Below are positions 1-9,920 of a stretch of 17,835 nucleotides of DNA, piece by piece (position 1 is the stretch's first letter; each line of letters opens with the position of its first letter). Location: contig CALLUT010000114.1 in the NCBI GenBank assembly GCA_938010495.1, positions 1 to 17,835 of the forward strand, written 5' to 3'. Origin of the DNA: Candidatus Absconditabacterales bacterium (GTDB lineage Bacteria; Patescibacteria; JAEDAM01; Absconditabacterales; Absconditicoccaceae). The translations under genes were made by a program, and so were the position numbers. The notes under the pieces are model-generated. The model had not been told where the DNA came from and did no database searches. It saw nothing but the letters and a program-made list of their open reading frames with translations.

Positions 1-76
1 AGTTTGACTAGGTTTTGGAAATGGGTATCTTGGTAGTCCAAGTGTACTCTTTCCTGTTATGATAATTTTTATATAA
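1..76 (+). CDS. possible 3' end of an upstream gene (partial)
   Basis: Reading codons from position 2, with TGA as glycine, gives about 24 residues (VGLGFGNGYLGSPSVLFP, then a hydrophobic MIIFI tail) ending at TAA 74-76. Frame 3 stops almost at once and frame 1 stops at 34-36. The stop lies 13 nt before pepD, which suits the spacing seen elsewhere in this operon. The piece is too short to assign a family, and a chance open frame is quite possible. Confidence 0.3.
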
Positions 77-89
77 TTCCTTACAGACA

Positions 90-1496
90 ATGTATGATAA
101 AACTATGGAATACTTTATGGAGCTGGCAACAATTCCAAGACCTTCAAAAAAAGAGGAAAAAGTTAGAGAGCGATTAATTTTACGATCACAAAATATTTGA
201 TATGAATATAAAATAGATAAAATTGGTAATATAGTAATTTATGTACCAAGTACTTCATGAAATGAAAATGCTGAAACAATAATACTCCAAGCCCACATGG
301 ATATGGTTTGCGTTAAGGACTTAGATAGTGAGCACAATTTTGATGAAGATTCTATTAAGGTGCTTAATGATTGAATATGGATTACTGCAGACAAGACAAC
401 ACTTTGAGCTGATAATTGAATATGATTGGCTATGTGTTTAGCAGCAACACATCTTGAGAACCACCCAAAACTTGAACTCTTGTTTACTGTTGATGAGGAG
501 CAAGGTATGAGTTGAGCACTTCAACTTGATGAGAGCATGCTTTCATGAAAGAAATTTATCAATCTAGATACAGAAGATGAATGAGAAGTGTGTATAAGTT
601 CCGCATGAGGATGAAGAATAAATGTTACATATCAAACTACGAATGAATCAATGAATCAACCAGATTATCAAGCATACAAAATCACATTAGACTGAATGCA
701 ATGAGGACATAGTTGAGTAGATATTGATAAGAAGAGATGAAGTGCAATCATAGCGATGATACACTTATTAAGCTCTTTTTCTTGATGAATAGAATTAGTA
801 TGAATTGATTGATGAGTAGCAGACAACGCAATCCCATCAAACTGCACGGCAAATATTTTGCTTACAAATTTGGAGGAGTTTAATGCCTACTCCTCTATTT
901 TTCTAGTCTCGCTTAAAGAAGAGTTTGATTGTCCTGATGTATTTCTAGAAATCGATACGATTAATGCAAATAATGTTATTGTTAACGGGATATCCTTGTT
1001 ACAAAGTTTTCTAGGGTTAGAACAATGAGTTATTTCAATGAGTGAAAGCATCAAATGACTGGTTCAAACTTCTCTAAACTTATGAGTGATTGAAACAACT
1101 AACACCTGATTAGATTTAACATATGCCCCTAGATCATCAGTTATGACTGAGTTAGATGGTGCAATAAATAAAGTTACTCTTCTTCACAAAAATAATTGAG
1201 CCTCAGTCAAAGTTAGAAGTCGCTATCCAGGACGACAAGAAAACCCAAAAAACCCGCTTGTTTTGGATCTTGTAAAACATTATTGAGAAGTGTTGGGATA
1301 TAAGCCAAGTATAGTTGCATATCACGCATGATTAGAATGTTGAGCAATAGTAGAAAAATTATGAGATTGAGCACAAGCAGTATCATTTTGACCAACTATA
1401 AAAGACCCTCATTCTACAAGCGAAAGATGTCTTTTAAGCAGCGTAGAAAAGTGTTGCATAGCATTAAAATCTCTACTTCACTCTTGCAATATATAG
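90..1496 (+). CDS. pepD: Xaa-His dipeptidase / aminoacyl-histidine dipeptidase (PepD, M20 family)
   Basis: This 468-residue cytoplasmic di-zinc peptidase of the M20 family would hydrolyse dipeptides and release amino acids from scavenged peptides. Visible metal-site and catalytic motifs are LQAHMDMV (H69, D71), LGADNGIG (D108), FTVDEEQG (E136/E137), INLDTEDEGE, GMQGGHSGVD and, near the C-terminus, YHAGLECGAI followed by FGPTIKDPHS. The length fits full PepD. The start is ATG 90 because an in-frame TAA lies at 63-65. About 30 glycines are written TGA. Three CGA codons (171, 183, 1233; residues 28, 32, 382) sit where PepD has aromatic residues: EWLILW aligns with the EYIVGW of E. coli PepD, and YPGW with its YPGW. 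No Shine-Dalgarno sequence precedes the start. Assignment is secure. Confidence 0.95.
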
Positions 1497-1545
1497 AAAG
1501 CTCACTAGTATCTATTTGTTATTTATAGATATTAATCATGACAAT

Positions 1546-2346
1546 ATGAATCCATTTACGCTCTTATGGGTAGAAGTTATTAAACGTCCAATTTTCAACG
1601 CATTACTTTTGCTTTTGGCATTATTTTGAGGAAATTTAGGTTGGTCAATAATTGTACTTACACTAATTATAAGATTATTACTTATAAAGAATTCTGCTGC
1701 TGCTGCAAACATGCAAACATCAATGGGAGACTTACAACCTAAAATGCAAGAAATACAAGAAAAATATGCTGACGATCCACAACGTATGTCGCAAGAAATG
1801 ATGAGTCTTATGAAGAATAAATGATGAGGACCTCTAAAATGATGTCTTACAATGCTTGTTCAAATTCCAGTATTTCTATGATTATTTTTTACTGTAAAAG
1901 ATATTGCCCTTGGGACATCGACAACAACTGCATATAGTTTTTTAAGTAAATTCTCAGTTGATATGGATGCTATCTGAACAATGTTTTATGGTATGGATCT
2001 ACTTCTTGCAAATAACGTTCTTCTTACAGCTTTAGCTGCAGGACTTATGTATTGCCAAATGAAAATGACAAGTGTTGTTAAACCACCAGCTGTACCAAAT
2101 CTATGAGGAATGGCTTGATGAGCAAATGTTCCAGACATGTGAAAAATGATGTGATATATGAATATTGTGTTTGTAGTAATGATGTGATGATTTGTATGGT
2201 CTATGCCTTGAGCTATTGGTTTATACATTATCACTACTACTTTATTTTGAGTACTACAAATGACCTACCAATATCGTGCAATACTAAAAGCCAAATACCT
2301 AGCACGAAAATGAGTACCACAAATTATTGAATCTAACGAGAAATAA
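1546..2346 (+). CDS. yidC: YidC/Oxa1 membrane protein insertase
   Basis: This 266-residue integral membrane protein would insert and fold inner-membrane proteins, alone or with SecYEG. The order of parts is that of a core YidC without the large periplasmic domain of Gram-negative homologues. There is a first hydrophobic segment at about 17-46 carrying the conserved groove arginine (R43, codon AGA, in LTLIIRLLL), then a cytoplasmic helical hairpin (LQPKMQEIQEKYADDPQRMS) and LKGCLTMLVQIPVFLGLFF. A glycine/methionine-rich loop (GGMAGGANVPDMGKMMGY) leads into two last membrane segments and a basic tail. A short homopolymeric NSAAAAN stretch comes from repeated GCT codons. It lies 49 nt after pepD and 1 nt before the next start, so it is probably co-transcribed. 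ATG 1546 gives the usual MNPF-type start; ATG 1538 meets a TAG at once. Confidence 0.95.
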
Positions 2347-2347
2347 T

Positions 2348-2797
2348 ATGATAGAAATTAAACAACTTACTCAAGAACATCTTAAAGACCATCATGAAAC
2401 GATTTGTGAAACGTATGACGCATTAGTTCCTTCAACATGAGCAGACCCTGTAAAATTAGAACAATGTTTCATGCAATTATCTAAGCAATGAACATTGATT
2501 TTTGCAGCGTTTGATACTGAACTTGATAGAATCGTATGATTAGCTTCATTACTTATAGAACATAAACTTATTAGATGATGAGTAATTGCTGGTCACATTG
2601 AAGATGTAACTGTCGATAAAGACTATCAAGACAAATGAATATGAACGAAATTACTAGAACATGCTGTGAAAGAATGAGAAAAAGCTTGATGTTACAAAAT
2701 AATTCTTGATTGTGATCCTCAATACGTAGGATATTATGAAAAATTCTGATTTGAAAACAACTGAACATTTATGAGAAGATATTCAAAAAATGACTAG
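2348..2797 (+). CDS. GNAT acetyltransferase, glucosamine-6-phosphate N-acetyltransferase (GNA1)-like
   Basis: This 149-residue single-domain GNAT protein resembles GNA1, the eukaryotic-type enzyme that acetylates glucosamine-6-phosphate with acetyl-CoA. The matching stretches are IVGLASLLIEHKLI, GHIEDVTVDKDYQDKG (including the acetyl-CoA-binding Q/R-x-x-G-x-G/A loop as QDKGIGTKLL), GCYKIILDC and GYYEKFGFE, ending near MRRY. These are signature positions of GNA1 rather than of generic GNATs. GlcNAc-6-phosphate would feed UDP-GlcNAc synthesis, in keeping with the downstream glycan genes. The start is 1 nt after the yidC stop, and the stop overlaps the helicase start by 8 nt, so translation is probably coupled. 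Substrate specificity is inferred from sequence likeness; another amino-sugar substrate remains possible. Confidence 0.88.
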
Positions 2798-4949
2798 TAT
2801 AGATTCCTACTTACAAGAAGTTCTTAATGAACAACAATATAATGCCGCAAGCTATGTTACATGACATAGCTTAATTTTAGCTTGAGCATGATCAGGAAAG
2901 ACAAGGACTTTGACATATAAGATAGCAAATCTTATTCATGCTCATTGAGTTCATCCTTCTGAGATTTTAGCTGTGACCTTTACAAACAAGGCTGCAAAAG
3001 AAATGAAAGAAAGACTCCAGCATATTATTCAAGAGCTTGCTACTGATTGATCAAATGCTACATATGCTCCTTGGGATTATAAATGGATATGAACATTTCA
3101 CTGAGTGTTTCTTAAATTGCTCAAACAAGATATAGACAAATTATGAAAAGCTTATACAACATCTTTTACTATATATGATTCATGAGATTCTGCATCAGTT
3201 CTCAAAAAATTACTAAAAGAAAAAGACTTAGCTGATCGTGTGGAGTTTAGAGAAGCTAGTAGATTGATAAGTGGATGGAAAAATAAATGACGACTTCCAG
3301 AACAAGCTGCATTGCATTGTGAAACCCAACTTCAAGAACGAGTATCTCTCCTCTACAAAGCATACCAAAAAACACTAGAAGATTCAAACGCTTTAGATTT
3401 TGATGACCTCTTACTCCAAACAAAGGTATTGTTTGATGCACAACCAGACGTTAGCAAAAAACGACAAGATAGCTTTAAGCATATTCTTGTAGATGAAGCA
3501 CAAGATACTAATGCTATACAATTTAGCTTAATGAGACAATTGGTTTCACCAACAGCTACTATAACATTTATTGGTGATGATTATCAAAGTATCTATCGTC
3601 GACGTTGAGCTGTAATGGATAATTTTCTTAATGTAGATAAACGATGGCCTGAAATCAAAACATTTAAATTAGAAATGAACTATAGATCAAAACCACATAT
3701 TGTTGATGCATGAAATGCAATTATCAAAAACAATAACAAACAATATGAAAAAGAAGTCAAGCCTCATAGAGATGGGAATGACTTTATTCGTATGTTTACG
3801 TTTGCAGATGAGATTGATGAAGCAACACAAATTGTTGATCTTATAACTAAACTCAAAGAAGAAAATGATAAAACTCGATCTGATTTTACGGTGCTTTATA
3901 GAACCAATGCTCAGTCTAGTCCATTTGAACAAATACTACTTACTGAGTGAATTCCATACACAGTAGTATGAGCCTTCAAGTTCTTTGAAAGATCAGAAAT
4001 CAAAGATATGGTTGCTTATGTGAAGTATGTTTTGAACCCAAAAGACACTGTTGCCTTACAAAGAATTATAAACGTTCCAAATAGAAAAATATGAAAAACA
4101 AGCATCGAACAACTCGAAGAAACTGCTCGCTGACATTTTGTTACATTTAATGATGTAGTACAAAGTATAGATAAGTACTGAGCATGACTCAAACCTGCAG
4201 TACAGACAAAAATCAGACAATTTAGTACTATTATGCATAGTATTATTTCTATGGTAGAGATGACTAACCCATGACAACTCTTAGATCAATTGGTTAAATG
4301 AACTCAGTATGAACAACGAGTTGTTAAAACTGATGGGAAAGAAAGAGCACAAGAAAGAATGGATAATATTGGGCAACTTATAAACATAGCTCACAAATAT
4401 GAAGCTGTTGGACGTGAATCTCTTGTACAATTTCTAGAAGAGATTTCATTAATGACAAGCTTAGAAGATAGTGCGGATGAAACACCACAAGCTGTAAGAC
4501 TAATGAGTGTACATGCATCTAAATGATTAGAATTTCCCTATGTATTTATTGTATGATTAGAAGAATGAGTCTTTCCTCTTCCAAAAGCAAAATTTGATGA
4601 TGCAGAACTTGAAGAAGAGCGTAGATGAATGTATGTTGCTATAACGAGAGCCAAAGACCACCTCTTTATGTCTCATGCACAATCAAGATTACAACGATGA
4701 CAAATCAAATACAATCCACCTTCTAGATTCTTAGAAGAGGTTCCAAGTGAACTTGTAAAACGTTACGATATGTGAGGTCAATCAACAAGACAAGTTGGTA
4801 AATCACGAGATGAAGGAGATCTTATACATCATAAACTTTTTTGAGATTGAGAGATTATTGAGGTTTGGAGTAATGTTGTTATTGTGAGATTTAACAATCC
4901 AAAATTCTGAGTAAGAAAAATGGAAGGGAAATGGCTAAAGGCAGCGTAA
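2790..4949 (+). CDS. uvrD: UvrD/PcrA-type superfamily 1 DNA helicase
   Basis: This 719-residue 3'-5' DNA helicase would act in excision repair, replication restart and removal of RecA or transcription roadblocks. Motifs appear in family order: Q motif LNEQQYNAA (12-20), Walker A AGAGSGKT (31-38, two glycines by TGA), Ia VTFTNKAAKEM, Walker B VDEAQDTN (234-241), motif III GDDYQSIYRWRGA (W271 is CGA), IV KLEMNYRS, IVa VLYRTNAQS, V VHASKGLEF (574-582) and VI EEERRGMYVAITRAKDHLFM. The C-terminus has the PcrA/UvrD tail (HHKLFGDGEIIEVW ... VRKMEGKWLKAA). Further CGA codons fit aromatic positions: KWQDSFKHILVDE (W225) and QWGQIKYNPPSRFL (W636). Conserved arginines of motifs IV and VI are AGA or CGT. 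ATG 2790 overlaps the acetyltransferase stop. The length is normal, and PcrA versus UvrD naming is arbitrary here. Confidence 0.97.
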
Positions 4950-4967
4950 TTTACTTATCAATACATT

Positions 4968-6287
4968 ATGAAAGCGTTACAAACACTTTTTTGAAATATG
5001 GATAGGAAAGCCCTTTTTTGAAATAGTGTTTTGTTGTGATTTTTTAAAATAATTTCATTACCGCTGTGACTTACTTTTTCACTACTCGTAGCAAAATTAT
5101 ACTGAAGCGAAGCTATGGGTATTTTTTGAATTGTAATAAGCATTATTGCTATAGCTAGTACTCTGTGAAATTTATGAATAGAAACTGCTATGCCAAGACT
5201 TGTAAAAACGGATCCATGAAATATTCAAAATAATTCTCAAAAAACTATCTGGACAAGTACTGTTATTGTTACAAGCATATCTCTACTTTTATGAAGTTTT
5301 TTATTCTTCTTTTCTGAATTTATTAGCTTATATGTTTTTTCTGACCCAAGTCTAATACTTCCAATAGCACTTTCAGGATTAAGTCTTCCACTTTTAGTAA
5401 ATGCAAAAATCTATTGAGCCTACCTCTTAGGAGTTAAAAGAATAAAAGCATCTGAAATCATCTATAAAGTGATAGTTCCTTTAGTTGCTTTAGTAATTTT
5501 ACTAGGAAGCTATTATTATTCAAATACTCTTTATGTCCCTGTATGGGCATTTCTGATATCCCAAATGCTATGATGAATTCTTTGAATCATTGTTATTTTT
5601 TGAAAACAAAGCAATATCAATATTCCAAGTAGTAAAGAAATTAAAAAGATAGTGAAAATAACATGGCCATTAGCTATTGCCTCAATTGCTTGAATTGTTG
5701 TAATGTGGACTGATACATTAATGCTATGATATTTTTGAACAACACAGGAAGTCTGAGTCTATACATTAGTATTTAAACTTGCAGCATTGATCATGCTACC
5801 GTTTCATATAGCTATTCCTTGATTAGGACCACAAATAGTTGAACTTTTCCGGAATAAAAAAAATAAAAGATTGAAAGATTTAGTAACTTTTTCAACAAAG
5901 CTTTTCTTTATGATATGAATGGTTGTGTTTTTTATACTATGTATGTTCAGTCCTAAGATACTTAGTATATTTTGAAGTGAGTTTATTATTTGATCAACTA
6001 CATTAAAAATAGTTTCTTGCATGTATATTACAACGTTGTTTTTTGCTCTCAATTGATTTATTGCTAGTAATTGTTGAATGGAAAAAATATCTAAAAATAT
6101 ATCATTGCTTGCAGCAGGGTTAAATATACTCTTAAACCTAATACTGATTCCAAGATGTTGAATTTTGTGAGCAGCAATTGCTTCTTTAATTTCCTTCACG
6201 TGCTCAAATATATTTTTAAGTTACTATATTCACAAAGATCTTAATATAAAAACTCGAATTTATTTTCGCAAGAATTCTCATGCATAA
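4968..6287 (+). CDS. Wzx-type polysaccharide flippase (MOP superfamily)
   Basis: This 439-residue, strongly hydrophobic protein has roughly a dozen membrane segments and belongs to the oligosaccharide flippase group of the MOP superfamily. The N-terminal part (GNSVLLGFFKIISLPLGLTF, LVAKLYGSEAMGIFG, LGNLGIETAMPRLV) is typical of Wzx/polysaccharide-biosynthesis proteins: a gene of this class moves lipid-linked oligosaccharides across the cytoplasmic membrane. The middle carries MWTDTLMLGYFGTTQEVGVY and ALIMLPFHIAIPGLGPQIVELF, also a familiar pattern of the family. TGA glycines are frequent within membrane helices. It begins 18 nt after the helicase and its last codons overlap the next glycosyltransferase start by 8 nt, which ties it to glycan assembly. 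The transported glycan is unknown. Confidence 0.9.
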
Positions 6288-7122
6288 AGTCATTTGATTA
6301 ACCAGAATTAGAAATGAATCAGAAATAATTCAAGAAACGCTAGATCATCTTGCTACTTTTTGTACATGAGGAATTGTTGTATATGATGATTGTTCAACTG
6401 ATGATACTGTAAAAATTTGTGAACAGCATGAAGCTGTTTTACTTGTAGTGAATTGAGAAAATCGAGATTCAAATAGAGAAAAAGCAGAACATGAAAACAG
6501 AAACAAACTCTTGCAGGAAGCAAAGAAATTTGCCAAAGATGATGATTGGTTTATCTATGCCGACGCAGATGAACGTTTTGAATTTGATCGAAAAAAACTT
6601 GATGATTTACCAAAGATAGTTGTTTGAGTGAGTATGAAATTGTTTGATTATTACATAACTGAAGAAGATAAGTTACTGCATTATAGCATGAGAAAAATGA
6701 TTGGTCCAGAATATAGAAGAATATTAATGGTATTTAGAAATTCAAATAAACTGGTATATAACAGACCTGACCAAAGGGAAGTATGAGTTTGAAGCTGATT
6801 GATTGTTCAATGATGATATGTTAAACATTATTGAAAAGCTATTTCGCTTAAACAGCGAGAAGACACATGTGATTATTATGCTAACCATTTTCCTAAGTAT
6901 GCTAAAAAACGAAAAGAAAGAAAAGGGAAAGCTATTCACTCCAAATCAGATTTCTGAAACAAACTAATTCATCGAGAACAAAAAAATAAGAAATGAATTC
7001 CTTTATGGAGAGAAGATATAAAAATTAGCAAAAAAAATATATGTATTAAAATTATGTACTCAATCTTGAATCGATTACGTGATATGTATTATGCACTATC
7101 TCAAGTAATGACTTGATTGTAA
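6280..7122 (+). CDS. family 2 glycosyltransferase
   Basis: This 280-residue GT-A fold enzyme has the nucleotide-sugar-binding start [20 protein letters not shown], the [18 protein letters not shown] segment and the metal-binding DADERFEF (DADE 95-98). The segment [20 protein letters not shown] (61-80) matches the N-x-W-x-x-(D/N)R-x-x-AE-x-x-NR pattern seen in this GT2 subgroup, with W62 written CGA and the arginines written AGA. The C-terminal part is basic ([17 protein letters not shown]), suggesting contact with the membrane surface or a lipid-linked acceptor. There is no transmembrane segment. The start overlaps the flippase stop by 8 nt. The 3' end overlaps the minus-strand glycosyltransferase by 34 nt. 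Sugar donor and acceptor cannot be told from sequence. Confidence 0.9.
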
Positions 7123-8123
7123 AATGAGACAATACCTTCAAGGATAAATTTACTATTATAAGTCTCTATAAGTTTTCTATTTATGATTCATTGTTCAGGA
7201 GTGTATTTTCAAAATTGATCTTTGAGCGCTTTATCTGAAAAGCGAGTAGTACTAAATGTTCTTCAAGACAAATTATTTTTTCTAAGTTTTAGAAATGTCT
7301 CTTCAGAATCTATCAATCAATCCATTCACAGATAATCATAAACAAGCACTGCTCTTTCCATTGCCATTGCTTCATATACGCATCTTCCTATTCAAATTAC
7401 TAAATCTGCATTTTCTATGTAAGATTTTATCTCTGAAACCCGCTTATTTGGTAATCAAATACACGTCAAATTAATATTAAGTTCATCACATGTTCTTTTT
7501 AGCTGTTCAATAGCTTGAGTATTGTTTAGAATTTTTTTAGATATTAAGAGTACAGATTTCAAGTTTTTGTTAATTCTTTGAGTTGCTTGAAAATAATCTA
7601 CATCAATTGGATTATAAAATATTTCTAATGGTACATTATTGGGAAGTATCTTTTTATACTGTTCATAAAGTTCTTGTGATACAACTCAGTATCAGTCCAT
7701 AGGAAATTTTTGATAAGTAATTTTTTCTTCTTGAGAAAGTATTCAATGAGAAAATTGTACTTTAGGTATATTTTTAAGATACTTATAGAGTATTCTAATT
7801 GTACTTTGATGTTGAAAATGGACAAGATCAAATTCTGTACTTAATCATGAAACCCTACATCCTAAAACTCAATATAAGTATATATATATCCATACTAGAT
7901 ACTTAACAAGAGGAAGAGTATTTAGCTTTCATAAAATACATCATCAAGGTATTGTATAGACTTTCATTCACTGCTCTTCAAGGTGTTTTGCCACTGTTCA
8001 TTTAAAGAGACAAAAAAATGAAACAGTATTATTTTCTCTTCTTAGAGAATTTGCCAATGTTAAAATATATTGTTCAGATCAGGTTCACTTATCTAGTTGA
8101 AATAGGGTAAAGAGTATATGCAT
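7089..8123 (-). CDS. GT-B glycosyltransferase (GT4-like)
   Basis: This 344-residue protein starts MHILFTLFQLDKGTGSEQYI, the N-terminal layout of GT4-type enzymes, with the glycine-rich acceptor/donor loop at GTGSE written partly with TGA. Further on come FDLVHFQHQ, VQFSHGILSQEE, FYNPIDVDYF and, in the donor-binding C-terminal domain, ADLVIGIGRCVYEAMAMERAVLVYD with the conserved glutamate at residue 251. Together these support a retaining GT-B glycosyltransferase. It is last in the minus-strand series: its start lies 12 nt after the preceding GT2 stop. Its own stop (TAA, complement of 7089-7091) lies inside the convergent GT2 gene. No TAA or TAG interrupts the frame over 345 codons. The donor sugar is unknown. 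Confidence 0.87.
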
Positions 8124-8135
8124 TAAAATAATGAA

Positions 8136-9092
8136 TTATAAAGGGGTCTGCTCAAAATTTCACGAAGATCATGCAATTGTAGCTTTTTTAATCGTTTCTA
8201 AGTTCTTGATTCAGTATATAAGACTACCAAATAAGATAAGGAGAATAAAACAAATTTTATTTACTCGAAACGAAAAAATATTGTCGAAGAGATCTTTCTC
8301 AAAACTAATAGTATTTCTTAAAGAAAAATAAATTCTCTTTTTAGCTCATGTAAGCAATGAAAAAATATGATTTCATTGAGTATTCCATGACTCTTCAATA
8401 TCTTTTATAGAGGAATTTTTTGAAAAAATAATTCTTCATCATTTTTGAATAATTCTATGTGAAAATTCAGTATCATCACAATAAAGGAAAAATTCTTCTC
8501 TTGGATATCAAATCAATTGAATCAAGCTACTATGGAAGAATAATCATCAGTAATATGCAGAAGTAACTTCCCCTTCTATTACTCATTTATCAAGTTTATT
8601 TGGGAAAAGTACTTCCTTCGCATATCGAAAGGTGTTTCTCCAGTGAAAGCCTCAATAACTATTTTTTGTTACTGTTGTTCTTCAAGAATTAATTTCTGAT
8701 ATATATCTTTTACTTCTAAGAGGCCTGTTAGCTAAAAGTGCATCGGATTTGTTTTTACAAGCATTTCTCTCTCGAACTTCAAAGAAAGTATCTATTGCGT
8801 TATCAGTAATTATATTATCATCATCAAGCAACAAAATATAATCATGAGAATTTTGTACATGTCTTAGTCATTGAGATATTGCTCCGGCAGAACCAATATT
8901 ATTTTGATTTACTATAACATTGATCCTCTTATCATCTAGCAAATATAATTTTGAAAGTTCTTCATGTGAAATTCAATTTGTAATGATTGTAATTGAAGAA
9001 ATTTTAGGATGCGTTAATGAAGACCATGATTTTTTTACAAAATGACTCCTCTCTCAATATGTCACTAGGATTACATTTATTTTTTTATTCAT
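8136..9092 (-). CDS. family 2 glycosyltransferase, GlfT/rhamnosyltransferase-like
   Basis: This 318-residue GT-A enzyme opens INVILVTYGERSHFVKKSW. It then shows NQNNIGSAGAISQGLRHV, followed by the metal-binding LLLDDDN (DDD 90-92), and later EEFFLYCDDTEFSHRIIQKG. The N-x-GSAG, DDD and F-x-x-x-DD-x-EF pattern is typical of the GT2 branch with rhamnosyl- and galactofuranosyltransferases. A hydrophobic stretch near the C-terminus (KICFILLILFGSLIYGI, about 283-299) may anchor it in the membrane. Its first codons overlap the end of the upstream GT2 by 16 nt, and its stop is 12 nt before the GT4-like start. The precise sugar is an inference from family likeness only. Confidence 0.9.
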
Positions 9093-9913
9093 CTACTTTT
9101 TTTGAATAACCAAAATACCAAATTACTTGGAAGGCAATAGAATATGCACTCAGCAATATAGTAACATATATCCTTCAATGAAGGAATAAATCATCACTTA
9201 AGCATTCTGTATTGAACACGCATAGTGTTTTTTAATGTTGTTTTAAGAAATTTGCGTTTCCCTTGTGTTCCTCAGTATATTCTATGATAACATTGCGCAT
9301 TGTTTTCTCATGATATTCATTCAATTTTATATCATCATAGGAAAAACCTTGACCAAAGTTCATAATCATGAGAACGGAGGAAGCTTTCATCGTAGTTGAA
9401 CCCAATTTGCTTAAAATCAGAAACGCGAATTAATGATCATCAATGAGACAGAGGAGATTTTCTCATGCATTCTTTTCTTTTTTCATGTGACTTTTTTGAA
9501 AATGGTAAGGATCATGTTCTTTCTCAACTTGCATCAAATATTTTTGTATCTACTCATACAACACTACAATCTTTATTCAATTCCATATAAGAAACAGTCT
9601 CTTCTAATCGATTTTTTTCAGCTACATCATCAGCATCTAATACAGCCACATACTTAGATTTAGTTACATCTTGCAAAAGCAAATTTCTAGTTTTAACAAG
9701 GCCAATATGGTCATGGGTTTTAAATTTTACTCTTTTATCTTTTTTCACATAAAATTTTGCTATTTCTTTAGTAGCATCACTACTTCAATCATTAATAATA
9801 AGTAACTCAAAAGAAGCATAAGATTGATTTAGAATTGAATCAATTGCAGCGGAAAGATATTTTTCAGCATTATACACAGGCATAATTATTGAAATTAACG
9901 GGTTTTGAGTCAT
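9077..9913 (-). CDS. family 2 glycosyltransferase
   Basis: This 278-residue enzyme is a textbook GT2 of GT-A fold: LISIIMPVYNAEKYLSAAID, INDGSSDATKEIA, then VAVLDADDVAEKNxLEETVS with the DADD metal motif at 93-96, and LRSHDYELWSRFFLGGYKIE containing the E/D-W-like catalytic region (HDYELWSR). The x in KNxLEE is a CGA codon (residue 102); many relatives have arginine there, some tryptophan, so it is one of the less clear recoding sites. The start is ATG at 9913, 7 nt after the DUF2304-GT2 stop. The frame ends at TAA 9079-9077, overlapping the next gene by 16 nt. It probably adds a sugar to the shared lipid-linked glycan; specificity is unknown. Confidence 0.92.
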
Positions 9914-9920
9914 ACAATAC

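Noticed and set aside
29..42. Small hairpin CTTGG-TAGT-CCAAG as a terminator
   Set aside because: The stem is only 5 bp, no T-run follows directly, and an open frame may pass through it.
8131..8331. 66-codon plus-strand open frame
   Set aside because: It lies antisense within the minus-strand GT2 (8136-9092) and has no family-like sequence; it is a shadow.
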